From NCBI GenBank assembly GCA_027924585.1, contig BSBM01000461.1:10417001-10481000 (forward strand): a stretch of DNA of 64,000 nucleotides, read 5' to 3'. Made by a program: the position numbers and the translations under genes. Under the pieces are notes generated by a model. The model made no database searches. It was not told the origin of the DNA and saw nothing but the letters and a program-made list of their open reading frames with translations. The DNA comes from Larix kaempferi. Taxonomy: Eukaryota; Streptophyta; Pinopsida; Pinales; Pinaceae. Below are positions 22,522 through 35,410 of the stretch, piece by piece (positions within the stretch are counted from its first letter, which is position 1; every line of letters starts with the position of its first letter).

Positions 22522-23480
22522 CTGATTTGAGTGCAGTTATCACATGCCCACATTTTTAGGAAAATGTCCCTTCATAACGGCTAATTTGAGCTCTTTGGAG
22601 TTTAGCATTTTTTGAAAAATAAAAATTTGGCTAAGTTATTCGATCCAATTAGGCTCAATAGAAGCTGGGCTAAATTCGGTAGAAATAGGGATTTTTGAGA
22701 AATAGAAATGTCTTTTACCAAATAAAAGAGTGAATTTTAAAATTTAATGTTAGGTTTATTTTATAAAAATTGCTTTGTATTTTGTTTGGATACTAGCTTA
22801 GTACATCCATTTAACTTGTGGTGGTGAACACTCATAGGTCACAAGTTAACTGCCATGAGCAAGTTACTTGTTACTGTGGAACTGTGCCTCTAGGATTTTT
22901 GCCCATTTTAAGACGACCCCCCCCACCCCGAAATACCGGGCTGATTTGAGTGCACTTATCACATGCCCGCATTTTTAGGAAAATGTCCCTTCATAACGGC
23001 TAATTTGAGTTCTTTGGAGTTTAGCATTTTTTGAAAAATAAAAATTTGGCTAAGTTATTGGATCCAATTAGGCTCAATAGAAGTTGGACTAAATTCGGTA
23101 GAAACAAGGGTTTTTGAAAAATAGAAATGTCTTCTACCAAATAAAAGAGTGAATTTTAAAATTTAATGTTAGGTTTATTTTATAATTTTGTATTTAAGGT
23201 GAAATTTCTATAAATTAATAAAATATTAAGTAAATAAAAAATTTACAATATTAATTTTAAAACTAAAAATATATGTATTTCAATTAATTAAGATTAAAAT
23301 AATTAATTAGAATATATAAATAGATTTAAGTTATTTGTTAAATAGAAATTTTGACATAAGATGTTAATTCAAAAACCATTAAATTGCTTTGTACTTTGTT
23401 TGGATACCAGTTTAGTACATCCATTTAACTTGTGGTGGTGAAAACTCATAGGTCACAAGTTAAGTGCCATGAGCAAGTTA
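22459..23480. repeat. 412-bp direct duplication, second copy interrupted
   Basis: The segment 22459-22870 (ttactgtgaaactgtgcc to gagcaagttacttg) recurs from 22871. The second copy is split by about 190 bases of AT-rich sequence near 23187-23383 and ends near 23480. It overlaps the right end of the 183-bp duplication, so part of the unit exists three times. Confidence 0.85.
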
Positions 23481-24829
23481 CTTTTGTTCTCGTTCTCCAC
23501 CCGTTGTTGTCTATGCCTTAGTTACATGTTACTTTTCTAGTTATTTTTTATATTTTTTTGTATAATAGTTTATTTCAAATTTTGAATGACACCCATTAAA
23601 GAATCTAGACCTAAGGAAAGTATAGATGGTAGTCCACCCGAAATTCTACTAGCACAGCCACTTACTTGTTGTCTATGCGTCACAAGTTATATGTTGTTTA
23701 TGCATCAACTACCTTTACCTTCTTTAGTTAAATAGGTTGTCCGTGACTACATGTTATCCATGCATGAGCTATGATTTATCCATGCAATCATGAGCTATGA
23801 GTTATCCATGCATCAACTCTCAATTATTTTTTATAATTTTTATTTCAAACTTTGAATGATGCTCATAAAATCAATTTGGAGTGTACACTTGTCCCATCCC
23901 TCTCAAATCTAGGAAAAGCATAGAGGGTAGTCCACCCCAAATTCTAAGATATAAACACCTGTCACCTATGGGTGTAACAAGTTGTTTTCACATCTAAAAC
24001 TATTATCATAACATAAAAACTATTAAATCTAAAAACAAAAACAAAACAAAAAATCTAAATTGGTATATATCAAATATAAAAAACTAGTTTAATGTTTAAT
24101 AACTATAACTTTATAAAATTGGTCAAAAAACCCATTTCTTCAAAAGAATACCACTTACAAAACAAGAAATTAAAAAATAAAAACTATGTATATTGATAAA
24201 ACTAAAAATATCTATGAATAATAAACAATAAAATTATCTTATCAATATTTCTTCAATGATTAAACTATTCTAATAGTTAATAATTAAGAGCCTATAATCT
24301 TCCATAAACATTGAAATTTACCAACTTATTGACCTTTGTGATGTAAATTTGTTCTTCAAAACACTAAGTTCAACACCAAAAATGAATTCAAAATTCAATT
24401 TCTTAGAAGAATTTCTTAGAGTACCATCTATAATGCACAACTAGCCAGCACATTTCAATATAATATTCATGTGTTGTAACTAGTTTGTACCCTTTTGGAC
24501 CATACTTTTTCTAATGGCTCACTTGACATGGTCATTTCTAAGTTGATTTCAACAAACTTTCATTTCATCACTAGATCCCAATAAAAATAACCTAAAAACT
24601 TCAAAACGTAAAGCATTAACCATAGAATTTTGTTCCAAACTAGAGAGGAATTTGGAAGACAAAATGGGTTTGCTTGTAGGGGTTTTCTTAAAGTATCTAG
24701 TCTTGATGGATCCTTAAAAAGAAAAAACGCTTCATTGAAAATTATAATGGCGTGACCAAAGGATGCCCGACCAATCACGTGAAACTGAATTCGTAACAAA
24801 CACATCTAGTAGTGATCCGAAAATGGGTA
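23481..24829. other. AT-rich intergenic DNA with a diverged ~300-bp repeat pair
   Basis: No gene seen. Phrases near 23575-23650 (gaatgacaccc, gatggtagtccaccc) recur at about 23857-23945 (gaatgatgctc, gagggtagtccacccc), and 'atgagctatgagttatccatgcat'-type phrases repeat near 23760-23815. The rest is AT-rich single-copy-looking sequence. Confidence 0.5.
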
Positions 24830-26003
24830 AAACTCACTTTTCTTCATTCACGAATACTTAATCAAATTCTCAATAATCATAAATAAATTGGAATAACAAA
24901 TCAATTTCAATCTTCGACAATTTAGAGATTTCAAAAAACACACATGAAAAAGATACACAAACCATAATTGTTAACGGAGTTCGTGAGGCCTCCTAACTAC
25001 GTCTCTGGACTCATTGAAACTTTGAGTCGCTTCATTATCTCCTTCAAATATTGGCTTTCATAAGTACAATTGCATGATCTTCACTTCAAGTGGCTCATTC
25101 CCATCTTGGGATTCCTTTCTCTTCCTCACCAAGAAGAACTAAGGCTCTCACATGAACTGAACTGTTTCTCCCATCTTGGGATGAAATTTCTTATACAAAG
25201 CTTACCAGAAAAATTTCTCCAACAGAATCCTACTTTCCTTCTCCAAATGAGAGGATTTTATAGCCTTTACAGGATGATTACTCATCACATATGTTAAGGA
25301 GAATATCTCTCCCATGATCCCCTAAATTAGGATCAATACACACCTTAAAGGATAGGTGGAGAAATGGTCTCATCTTTTTCCATGAAGATATCAACACTCC
25401 CTTAGGACAAGGAAACCAATTGGTGAGGTGTATTCTCACATCTAATTAAATTTCCTTTCTACATTTAAAAGAGAATTTATATGAGCACTTTCATATTTCC
25501 CCTTTTACATAGTTTTCATTGAACTTTCAATTTTAATGTGAAATACACTTTGTTCAATGTCATATGAACATTTGTTGGAAAAACCTCATTTTTGTCCGTA
25601 ATTTCAATCTGTAATTTCTTTCATATACGAAGTCCATTTGACCCCCTTCAAATCGCATTAGGAAGCTCTCTACAAGCTCTTCGTCAATTGAATAACTTTG
25701 ATGCGAATGAAAACCTTCTGCATTCTTTGACTATGGAGATCCTCCTAGATCAGGTAGGCCCTCTCAATTTCATAAAATAATCTTTTACAGGAAAAATGCA
25801 TCTATCCTCACCATTATGAAATAGTCTATCCTCCTCCTTGAGCGAGGATTTTATTGCATTCAAGCAAGCTGGTTTTATAAGCCAAGATGTCCCAATTTGA
25901 GAGGATAATGCAGTTTCTAAAATAACCATGCTATTAAAAAATTGGGTGATAAGATGAGAGAGACAGGGGTCAATTAACTTAAAGATACCCATTATTTAGC
26001 ATT
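24830..26003. other. Possible degenerate LTR fragment and unassigned sequence
   Basis: The stretch around 24970-25030 (gttaacggagttcgtgaggc, ctaactacgtctctggac) recalls the R/U5 region of copia-type LTRs, but I cannot define ends, primer site or target duplication. Short frames at 25592-25780 (plus) and 25750-25992 (minus) have no recognisable domain. Treat as unassigned. Confidence 0.25.
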
Positions 26004-26008
26004 CCTAC

Positions 26009-28581
26009 TGTAATGCCCCATTTTGATGTTATTAACTGAACTAATTTGCTTATTACTCTGAGACTTCGTCAGTTTGATGACACTATGGACATATGGTTTT
26101 ATTATTTTGCAGAGATTATATATATGTGTGTGATGTTAATGTTATGAATTCTATTCACGTTTTGATTATGTCTCTAGCATGCAAACTTACTACATGATGG
26201 GTACGTGGATACCGAGTTAAAAGTTATATGTTGAATGGATGGATATGATACCATGTTCATGGTACATAGAAATGAATTGCATTGTTTTTCATTAGTAATG
26301 AAATGTATATCCATGTCAATGATTGCACGATATTCTCAATTGTGTGTTTGGAGACTAACCTACAGGTTAAGAGAGCTAAGTGGTAGCTGGATCCTACGAG
26401 GAGGGAGTACCTCGAAGACATGGGTTCCAAAAGATAAATGGTATGCAACTGATGCATTTTTTCTTAGCATGAGTATTGTATTATTATCATCATGTATGGG
26501 TAGGTTTGGGGTTTCAGGAAAGTCAACCGCCAAAATTGGTTATTTGATGACAAAACCTGAGTACGATAGTCACAATGCGGTAACTATGCCAAGGTAGACA
26601 TAGCATCTTATTCCATGGGAGGGGTGGAGGCATTGCCACAGTTTATCCTCCGAACTCGGAGTCATGGAGGGTTGCGCTACACCTCACTCCACAAGGTGTG
26701 TGATGATGACTGGTGGGTACCTACTGGGGAAGCTTGGTCGATGTAGTCGACACTTCCTCTTACGGGTTCTAACTGGAACTGGTCATGGCGTGACACTTCA
26801 GTGTAGTCCAACAGAGGAAGTATATGATGTGGAAGTTAGTTGTGAACTAGGTAGAAGGAGGTAGGTAGATAGGTATGTCATAGAAGTAAAAAGGAAAACA
26901 TAATTTAGTGTATTGAAAACCTTTGATTGATTCTTTTGTCGTAATTCAGTATGTTATGTTGTTTCATGTATTATAATAAATGGAGATAGTCATTGAAATT
27001 CTTATCTAGGTATGTGTCGACTGATAGCGATTTATGTAATTATGTGGTATGCTTGTTTTAGTATTATTAGTGTACCTACACGAGGTATGGAATCCATAGC
27101 TACGCTTACATAACTCGCCTATATAGGCTAGTATTAGTTATCTACTATGCTATTACAGTTAAGCTCTAATGCATTGTGATTGTGAATAAATTCCATTGGG
27201 AATTAATTATTACATATGTAGTTATGCATTGATATAATTGCGTCAGGTTATAAATGGAAGGTTTAATTGTGGTTAAGGTTAAGTATTAATCGTGGTCATC
27301 TTTAAAATAAATGGTAGTAAATGATTAAGAATATTATTATTAAAATAATTAATAAATATTAATGAAGAGTACTAAATATTAATGATATCAATTAGTTCAT
27401 ATTCGGTTTACCAATGATAATAGTGTAAATAGTATTGATAAGATTATTATTGACTTGATTAATAAATTGTAATGGGGTGTGATAATCATTGGGTAAATAA
27501 TTAGTGGTACTAATAATTGATTAATGAACAATTGTTGTCAATTAATTAATTAATAGATCATTATTGATTAAATACTAATTTTAATAAGCACTGGAGGGTG
27601 AATTGGTGATGTATACCATAGTAACAATCTAATATATTATCACAGCTCATTGAAGTAAATAATGCTAAATATAAAAAAATTAACCGAACTTTAGAATTAA
27701 TTAAGAATTATGTATAATTATTGATTGACAATAATAATTATCATAAAAGTAATGGAATATATTGTTTAATGGAAATCATGCGTGAAACTTATCTCATTAA
27801 GTGGATAAAAGGGTAGGTGACCGATTGGGGGGAATTTAAATGACTTTCATTTAATGTTGATAAGCCATGTTCGAATTGCCTCATTAATAAGGATAAGATT
27901 TAATATTTTAATGTTTAGGGGTACGAGGGACTTTTACGGTGGATAGGAAAACATGAATGAAAATTTATGAGGAGATAAGGGTAGTACTGGAGGGAATGGA
28001 GTCGACAGGGGAGGGAGTCGGAAGAAGAGAAGATGATAGATAGGAGGAGGGGGAGTTAAGAAGGGGATTTTTTTTACCAAGGAAGAAATTTAGAAGAGGA
28101 AGCTAAAATTCACGAAGGGGAGAACTACGGGATTGGTTGGATTGTGCGGTACTCAAGTTTTGGGATTGGGGGTCCAAGAAGCAACTCATAGAGCTGGGTG
28201 GTCAGCTAGACTATCCTAGTTGGCAGACAGGCAGATCAAGTTTAGGTGATTGGGTACTCTAAGGGTTTGGGGTTTTCTTCTACAGGTATTTTATTTCTTT
28301 ATTGTTGTCATTTTATTTATATGTGGAAGGAGGTGGAACACTAATTTAATTCAATGAATAATATGTTGTGTAATTTAATTCTTACATGTATTGAAAATTT
28401 TGATCTATACCTACAATTACCTCATATTTTAATTGTTTTCTACCTGAACATGAGACATATTAACTTAGAATGACACAGAAGCAAATACAAACAAGTAGTC
28501 AACAAGTTAGAGTAGCTAAATAAACCAATGGATTTAGAAAACATGTTTTGAGTAAACCAATGACTTATTTAGGTCCCTACA
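26009..28581 (+). mobile_element. Candidate solo LTR
   Basis: Begins TGTAATGCCCCA, an LTR-like start similar to the other LTRs here, and ends GGTCCCTACA. It is flanked by the five bases CCTAC on both sides (26004-26008 and 28582-28586). A purine-rich, leader-like stretch lies at 27950-28150. It is 2573 bases, and no internal coding domain or primer site was found, which fits a solo LTR left by recombination. The weak point is that no second copy exists in the window to confirm the ends, and a 5-base match can occur by chance. The frames at 26235-26597 and 26664-26864 show no domain. Confidence 0.45.
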
Positions 28582-28586
28582 CCTAC

Positions 28587-30080
28587 CATGAATTGAATCT
28601 ATATATCCATATCATGACTATTAAATCTGTGCATATAAAATTTTTCCATAAACATTAAATTAAGTAAATACATAATAGCAGATATCAACCATGGAATTCA
28701 TATACAAATGGGAAACTTATCTTTTTTAACAAAAATAGTCCTCCAATTGATTGTAGATGAAGGATGTTCCTCCTAGGAGTAGGCTCTCTATCACACCATT
28801 TCTTTCTACGGTAAAGTCTTCCCTGATTTGGGGCTATTAATCTATAACAACCCCAAATATTGAAAATGCACAACAAATTTTAAAAAATCAATATGCTCAT
28901 AAGGAAACTAAATCTTTCATAATACTTAACTCGTGATGAAACATTCAATGGTTTGAATAGCACTTTCATAATTTCACTACTCTGTCTTTCATCATACCTG
29001 AATGAATAAATGGGAAAAATTCATGGATTATAAACTGAAGTACTTATAATAGAAAGTATTTCTTTATTTGTTAATACAACCAAAGCAATTTCAAAATATT
29101 ACTGACTCATTGTATTCAATCTCAATGATTTCCTTTCCCATACATAACAACCCTTTTCCTTACCATACCCTTTAATTTTAGGACATTCAACATACCATTC
29201 AATGCAAACTTAACTATTATACAAATGATCAATCACCACATGATCACTATGATCACAACAAATTCATAATAATATAGACCATAATTGAAAATTTCATACT
29301 AAGTATCCATATGATTTTACTTCCTACCTTAAACTCTTTTCTCATGTACAAACTATCTATCATCAATTAATATATATCACCAAATGCACAAGTCCATTCT
29401 TCATGGATCATCTTTATACCCATGGTCTTAAATGTTTTATATATATGTTTATATAGCTATATATGGATATAATCCGATCTGCATAAAATCATTACTTTTA
29501 TATATATCAAACAAAACTTAAAATACCTTTTAACCATAAAAAAATTAGTAAAGGGATTGAAGCTAAGAGAACAATTTCAATCATCCATTGAAATCATATC
29601 CCCCGGTTACACATAGATATCGTGGATCAATCCAAGGAATACTTCATCAACATAATAACCAACATTAATTCGGAGAGGTGGGTAATGGATCCACTATCTG
29701 TTAAGCAAACAATTCATCGTGGATTAAGAGGCAATATCTCCTAATAAGGGATCGACTTAAATGTAACTACCACAGGATAAACAAGGGGGAGGTGCAATGA
29801 GCTAATTGCATGCCTCAATTTCACTAATAAAACAAGATTGTTTACAAGCAAACATTTACTCCCAAGATTGATCATCCCTCTGTTCTATGCCATGTAGGAA
29901 GAGGTTGACCAATAATTACACAAAGTCTCATTAAGATAATATATACCAAACAAAAATTAAGTATTCGATTTCATTAATAAATAGTGGATCATGTTTCCAA
30001 TTAGACTAGCAAATAACCAATCATTCCACTCTAGTAGAATCGATATCTCACTCTTTTAAACAGAGAATTAAAATGCCAAT
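28587..30080. other. AT-rich unassigned region
   Basis: No convincing coding region on either strand and no clear LTR ends or tandem arrays. It is probably old repeat-derived DNA leading into the dyad minisatellite. Confidence 0.4.
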
Positions 30081-30084
30081 GTTT

Positions 30085-30665
30085 ACATAAAGGATCGATC
30101 TCCATATATGATCGATCCCTTATCTGGACAAAGAATAAATATTTAAACGTTTTCTCAAAGGGTCAATCTCCAGAGAGAGTCGATCTCTGTAATTCAAGGA
30201 CAACATATAAAATCGAAAAACATAAAAAGAGAATCTAATCCCATAAAGGATCGACCTCTTCACTTTTTTAAAACATCAATTCGGATATCCACCATAAACA
30301 CAAAATCGATCTCCATAGAGAATCGACCTGCTAAATTTTAAACAACAATTAAAATGTTTATCATAAAGAGAGGATTGATCTTTTTCAAGGATTGACCTGT
30401 TAACTTTTGCATAGAACATTTAAACCGATGGCTGATCTTTGTTGAGGATCGACCTCTTATCGTTTTCACAGAGAATACCTAAAAATCATTTAAACAAAGG
30501 ATCAATCTTTGTAGAGAATCGACCTCTTAATATTTTGTACAGATAAATATATCAAACAAAAACAGAGGATTGATCTCTGTAGAGTATCGATCCATTAAAT
30601 ATTTGACAATAAATAAAATGTACACATTAACCAGAGGATTGATCCCCGTAGAGACTTGAGCTCTC
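30085..30665. repeat. Degenerate minisatellite with an internal dyad in each unit
   Basis: About nine units spaced roughly 60-85 bases, with cores near 30091, 30160, 30247, 30305, 30373, 30430, 30499, 30566 and 30636. A consensus core is GGATCGATCTCTGTAGAG followed by AATCGACC, two arms that are near reverse complements, separated by AT-rich spacers with 'ttaaaca'-like phrases. No unit is identical to the next, so the array is old. Confidence 0.75.
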
Positions 30666-31510
30666 CCATTAAAATGTCTCAACACAATAATATATAACCA
30701 AAGAAAGGAATTAGACATGATTACTTAGAAGAAGATCACACCATAGAGCTATAACTTCAAACGATTCGCCTCAATAGATATATTTATCACAGAGATTGCT
30801 GGAAACGATACCCATAGCGGTTTGTTTCTATCATAGAGACTTCATAAAATATTTGTTGACTGAATCAATCCGCAGGAACCTGAATTTAGTTCTAAATCAT
30901 ATCGATATAAATAATTCATCCACGGCATTCATCACAGTAATGAAAAAGAACCAAACATTTCACACAAGATTCAATCCCATAACTCACAAAGTTTTGATAC
31001 GTACATGATTTCGGTCCAACATACGTTATTAACACAATGTACAGTGTTCATATTTAATGAATGTGAAGATGCAATAAGGATATTATTCCATCCTCCTGCA
31101 CACGCATTACTCATAAAAGAGCACACAGTCTATAACGTTTTTCCTGGGTTTCAATCCCACACCTTACATTATCATAAAAATACATAGAGTTCTCATCAAC
31201 GGATTGTACAGAGTTATAATACAAAAAAATCAAAAATTGATTATTAGAACCAGTTATAGGATCTTCGATCCGCACAACTCATGTTATATTAATATAGTAC
31301 ATAAATCCTATACGGATTTACCTCAACCCATCGCAATCAGATTCAACCTACTGGCATATGTAAAACAGAGTGTATAAAATAAAACAAAGCACATGATATA
31401 TCCATATTTGTGATATGTATACATATGTAACATAATGCAATATTTTCCCAACTTAAGGAATCAAAACAAAGTATATAGGTACATATAACAGTCGTATTAT
31501 ACTTCAAACA
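30666..31510. other. AT-rich unassigned region
   Basis: Short frames only (30796-31008 and 31005-31187 plus) without domain motifs. Nothing else recognised. Confidence 0.35.
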
Positions 31511-31540
31511 AACACACACACACACACACATATATATATA
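31510..31540. repeat. AC/TA microsatellite
   Basis: About ten AC dinucleotides followed by five TA dinucleotides. Confidence 0.95.
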
Positions 31541-31599
31541 ACAAAGTGATGTAATCCAAGTTATGCCACCATAGCTTGTATATGTAATAAAAAATAAAC

Positions 31600-32954
31600 T
31601 ACAATAATATATGCCATTCACAACTCATTGGTTCATAAGAAAAATTACTCTTACTTGAAATAATGCGAATGAAAACTTGGAGAATCAGTTCCTCCCAACG
31701 ATATGAGAGAGTAGCACAACTTCCATCTCAACTCCACCCCCTATTTGGATCACCACTAGGCACACTAGAACTAACAAGCAAATATTCCACACAACACTCT
31801 CTCTCAGAGTCTGTAACAAGGTTAGTGATAGAATTACAAAAAATAGAAACACTCAACACATGCAGTCATAGAAAAATTTCTTTATGCACAACACAACATC
31901 CTGTTCTTTTTCAGTGCACCAATTTATAGTTTTTTCCCAGGTCTTGTGCCATCCCAATCAAATCTCATCCAATCCTTCAATCCCTATGGTTTAGTATCTT
32001 GTTTGGTAGTTGAGCTTTTAGATTGGATTTGATTGGTAAAATATCTCTTTCTTTACACTTGTTCTATGTCTCAAGGTGGTGTCCCCTCATTTAACTGAGT
32101 TCTCCAAGTCTCTTTCTTTTTATTAATAATAAAAATAATAATTGTTGTGCAAAGTATCACTCACATCCTATGTGAGTATTTTTTAGTTTTTAAATAATTC
32201 TTACAAATAATAAATTGTTTTGACATATTTCTCAAAACTTTTAAATCAAAATAAATAAGAATGTCTTGGGGTATCTCATAATCCACAAGGGTGAAGCTTC
32301 CCAAGCCTACTACTCGACCACAACTTATACAACAATCTAGTGCAAAAAAACCCTACACATTTGTCCCAATCCAATAGTACTCATCCCCCATTATCCTACA
32401 AAGCACAAGGATTTGGAGCCCATTCGTTGCACCTCAATCCCTCAAGCTATCCCCATTCCCTTCTAGTTCTCCAACACAAGCTAGTTGAGGAGTCTTTGGG
32501 ATGGGGATCCAAGGACCTCAATTGCAGGATAGGTTTCTCTCACATTGGAACCACTCCCATTAGCACTAGTTTTCCACATTAATTAACATGAACAATTATG
32601 AAAGTTCTAGTTTTCATCTCTTTAGTTCAATCATGAAGGCCCCTTCCCCAAAAGGATAGTCATTGATTAATGATAGAAGTACTGACGAAATAACCTTAAT
32701 TTCCCACTTTTTATATGCATACTCAAAACTACCCATGTGGCACTCATGAGGAGCCTAGTTTCCCATCTAATCCAAGCTTATGATAATATAATCAATAAAT
32801 GTTAATTAAGCCCCTCTCATAAACATGCATGTATGGAACTTAGGATAAACTCACTATCTAAGGTTTTTAAGTAGGGATACTTAATTTAGTTAGTAAGTCA
32901 CTAGGATCATTCCACCCTTGGAACCTCTTTCAGTTCCCCCTCGTGTGGAATCAT
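31600..32954 (-). mobile_element. Probable old LTR on the minus strand
   Basis: Read on the minus strand, a purine tract with CGAGGGGGAAC (near 32933-32943) is followed by TGAAAGAGGTTCC, then U3-like sequence, then a TATA-like box (ACTATAAATTGG, near 31920-31931) and a leader-like stretch. This would be the 3' LTR of the decayed copia relic at 38575-40450, separated from it by the younger element at 32960-38569. I could not find the matching 5' LTR, so the call is tentative. Confidence 0.35.
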
Positions 32955-32959
32955 AGTCC

Positions 32960-33563
32960 TGTTAAAATTCAATATGCTAAGACAGGAAATAGCAGCATTA
33001 CATTCCATTTCACAATAATAGCATATACAGGATCACTGAAGAAACAACAAGCACAGCATAAACACAAGAGACAGAGATTTATCCTGGGAAACCCTCATGG
33101 GGTAGAAAACCCATCAAAGCTTCCTCAATATAGATGACCAGCAATATACAAAGATGAAACCTTGAGACATGACCTCCTCCTCCACAATAGCAGACCTCTC
33201 CTCCACAAGTGTGCTATCCTCAAGTGAGTGAATGTGTCAAATGAGGAACACACCTCCTCTATTTATACACTACACTGACATGTATTTTACACAGGTACAC
33301 GTAGGCTCGTATTTAACCAATGGGTTAAATACCCCACTACAACTGACTGGGCCGACCCCTCTAGGGTGGTCTAATAACCCTTTGACCCACATAACATATA
33401 CAGGGCCGACCCCCACTAGGGAAGTCTAATAACCTGAGTTACCACATTCCGACGGAGGAATAAACATCTCCGGATATACAATAAGATCTCCACGGAGGAA
33501 TGAAACATCTCCGGAATAATAAAGTACAAATATAATATTCTTTGAAGTTAAAATATCTCAACA
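32960..33563 (-). repeat. 3' LTR of the non-autonomous element (minus orientation)
   Basis: 604 bases. Contains a TATA box on the minus strand (TATAAATAGAGG near 33256-33270). Preceded by target copy AGTCC. Confidence 0.93.
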
Positions 33564-33795
33564 CTCCCCCTTAACGAGAAGGATATTATAACAACATCTG
33601 CACGAGCAAGGAGTCATCAACATCATACATGATACATCTATAAATCATTGGAAGCTTTCTCAACATCATCAGTAACTCAAGCAGTTACTGGAACATCTTC
33701 AATACTGGAACATCGACATCTTCAGTATTGAGTCTTTATCTTCTGTAGCACTTGAACAACTACAAAAATATCATCATCTGGATCCTCACGATTAT

Positions 33796-34348
33796 CGTCA
33801 TCACACGATCATCAGCATCGTCATCTCACGATCATCAGGATCGTCATCACACGATCATCAACATCGTCATCTCACGATCATCAGCATCGTCATCTCACGA
33901 TCATCAGCATCGTCATCACACGATCATCAGCATCGTCATCACACGATCATCAGCATCGTCATCACACGATCATCAGCATCATCATCACACGATCATCAGC
34001 ATCGTCATCACACAATCATCAGCATCGTCATCACACGATCAACAACATCGTCATCTAGATCATCAAGATCAGCAGCATCGTCATCTAGATCATCACGATC
34101 AACAACATCGTCATCTAGATCATCACGATCAATAACATCGTCATCTAGATCATCACGATCAACAACATCATCAATACAAGTATAAATATCATTAATACAA
34201 GTATCCTCATCAATACAAGTATACACATCATCAATACAAGTATCCTCATCAATACAAGTATACACATCATCAATACAAGTATCCTCATCAATACAAGTAT
34301 ACACATCATCAATACAAGTATCCTCATCAATACAAGTATACACATTAT
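33796..34348. repeat. Three adjoining arrays: 23-bp, 30-bp and 39-bp units
   Basis: A 23-base unit (CGTCATCACACGATCATCAG plus CAT) is repeated about eleven times from 33796. It passes into a 30-base unit containing CGTCATCTAGATCATCACG (about four copies, 34049-34167) and then a 39-base unit containing ATACAAGTATCCTCATCAAT (about four and a half copies, to 34348). All share 'atcatca' phrases. The 127-residue His/Ser-rich frame across the first array is a by-product of the repetition. Confidence 0.9.
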
Positions 34349-35316
34349 TATAAAATCACTTTCTCGGAGACCATTCGTCTACGGATCAATTGAGGGACCG
34401 AAGTCCGGGGATGATACAATCCCCACTTCTCAGAGACCACACGTCTACGGATCAATTCAGGGACCGAAGTCCGGGGATGATACAATCCCCACTTCTCGGA
34501 GACCACACGTCTACGAATCAATTCAGGGACCGAATTCCGGGGATGATACAATCCCCACTTCTCGGAGACCACACGTCTACGGATCAATTCAGGGACCGAA
34601 GTCCGGGGATGATACAATCCCCACTTCTCGGAGACCACATGTCTACGGATCAATTCAGGGACCGAAGTCCGGGGATGATACAATCCCCACTTCTCGGAGA
34701 CCACACGTCTACGGATCAATTCAGGGACCGAAGTCCGGGGATGATACAATCCCCACTTCTCGAAGACCACACGTCTACGGATCAATTTAGGGACCGAAGT
34801 CCGGGGATGATACAATCCCCACTTCTCGGAGACCATACGTCTACGGATCTCTTTAGGACTGAAAGTCCAGGGATGATCCAATCCCCTCAACTGTCCACTA
34901 AGGACATCATTCTCAGAGACCTCACGTCTACGGCTCTCTTTAGGACTGAAAGTCCAGGGATGATCCAATCCCCTCAACTGTCCACTAAGGACTTCATTCT
35001 CGGAGACCTCATGTCTACGACTCTCTTTAGGAATGAAAGTCCAAGGATGATCCAATCCCCTCAGCTGTCCACTAAGGACTTCATTCTCGGAGACCTCACA
35101 TCTACGACTCTCTTTAGGACTGAAAGTCCAGGGATGATCCAATCCCCTCAACTGTCCACTAAGGATTTCATTCTCGGAGACCTCACGTCTACGGCTCTCT
35201 TTAGGACTGAAAGTCCAGGGATGATCCAATCCCCTCAACTGTCCACTGAGGACTTCATTCTCAGAGACCTCACGTCTACGGCTCTCTTTAGGACTGAAAG
35301 TCCAGGGATGATCCAA
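34348..35316 (-). other. Repeat-encoded open frame on the element's sense strand
   Basis: An uninterrupted frame of 322 codons on the sense strand of the non-autonomous element, made of 29-residue units (DHPWTFSPKESRRREVSEN core) then 22-residue units (YHPRTSVPELIRRRVVSEK core). Both arrays have periods that are multiples of three, which keeps the phase. The frame has no ATG at its 5' end (it begins TTG), and the opposite strand is equally open for 342 codons, so protein coding is doubtful. No known domain. Confidence 0.35.
34363..34850. repeat. 66-bp tandem array, about 7.5 units
   Basis: Units begin with CTCGGAGACCACACGTCTAC at 34363, 34429, 34495 and so on every 66 bases. They are nearly identical, with single-base differences. 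Read on the minus strand the unit encodes 22 residues, GLYHPRTSVPELIRRRVVSE plus K and W. Confidence 0.93.
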
Positions 35317-35330
35317 TCCCTCTTCTTTCT
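34851..35330. repeat. 87-bp tandem array, about 5.5 units
   Basis: Units begin CTTTAGGACTGAAAGTCCAG at 34851, 34938, 35025, 35112, 35199 and 35286. The 87-base unit shares the 'ggagacctcacgtctacg' and 'gatgatccaatcccc' parts with the 66-base unit and has an extra ~21-24 bases (caactgtccactaaggac). It decays into a partial unit to about 35410. Confidence 0.93.
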
Positions 35331-35410
35331 CGAAGACACCTGTCTACGGCTCACTTTAGAATATGTGTTCAAGGATGATACAATCCCTCTTCTTTCTCGT
35401 CAATACATCT

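Noticed and set aside
26235-26864. Two adjacent frames (120 and 66 codons) as a small gene
   Set aside because: No similarity to any family I know; they lie within the candidate solo LTR and are shifted relative to each other.
33796-34050. Regularly spaced 23-base repeats that could suggest a CRISPR-like array
   Set aside because: The units adjoin without unique spacers and lie inside a plant LTR element; it is a simple minisatellite.
33752-34135. 127-codon His/Ser-rich frame
   Set aside because: It is entirely a product of the 23- and 30-base arrays, with no ATG context or domain.
34363-35330. Centromeric or subtelomeric satellite block
   Set aside because: The arrays are short and lie wholly inside one LTR element with intact ends, so they are internal to it.
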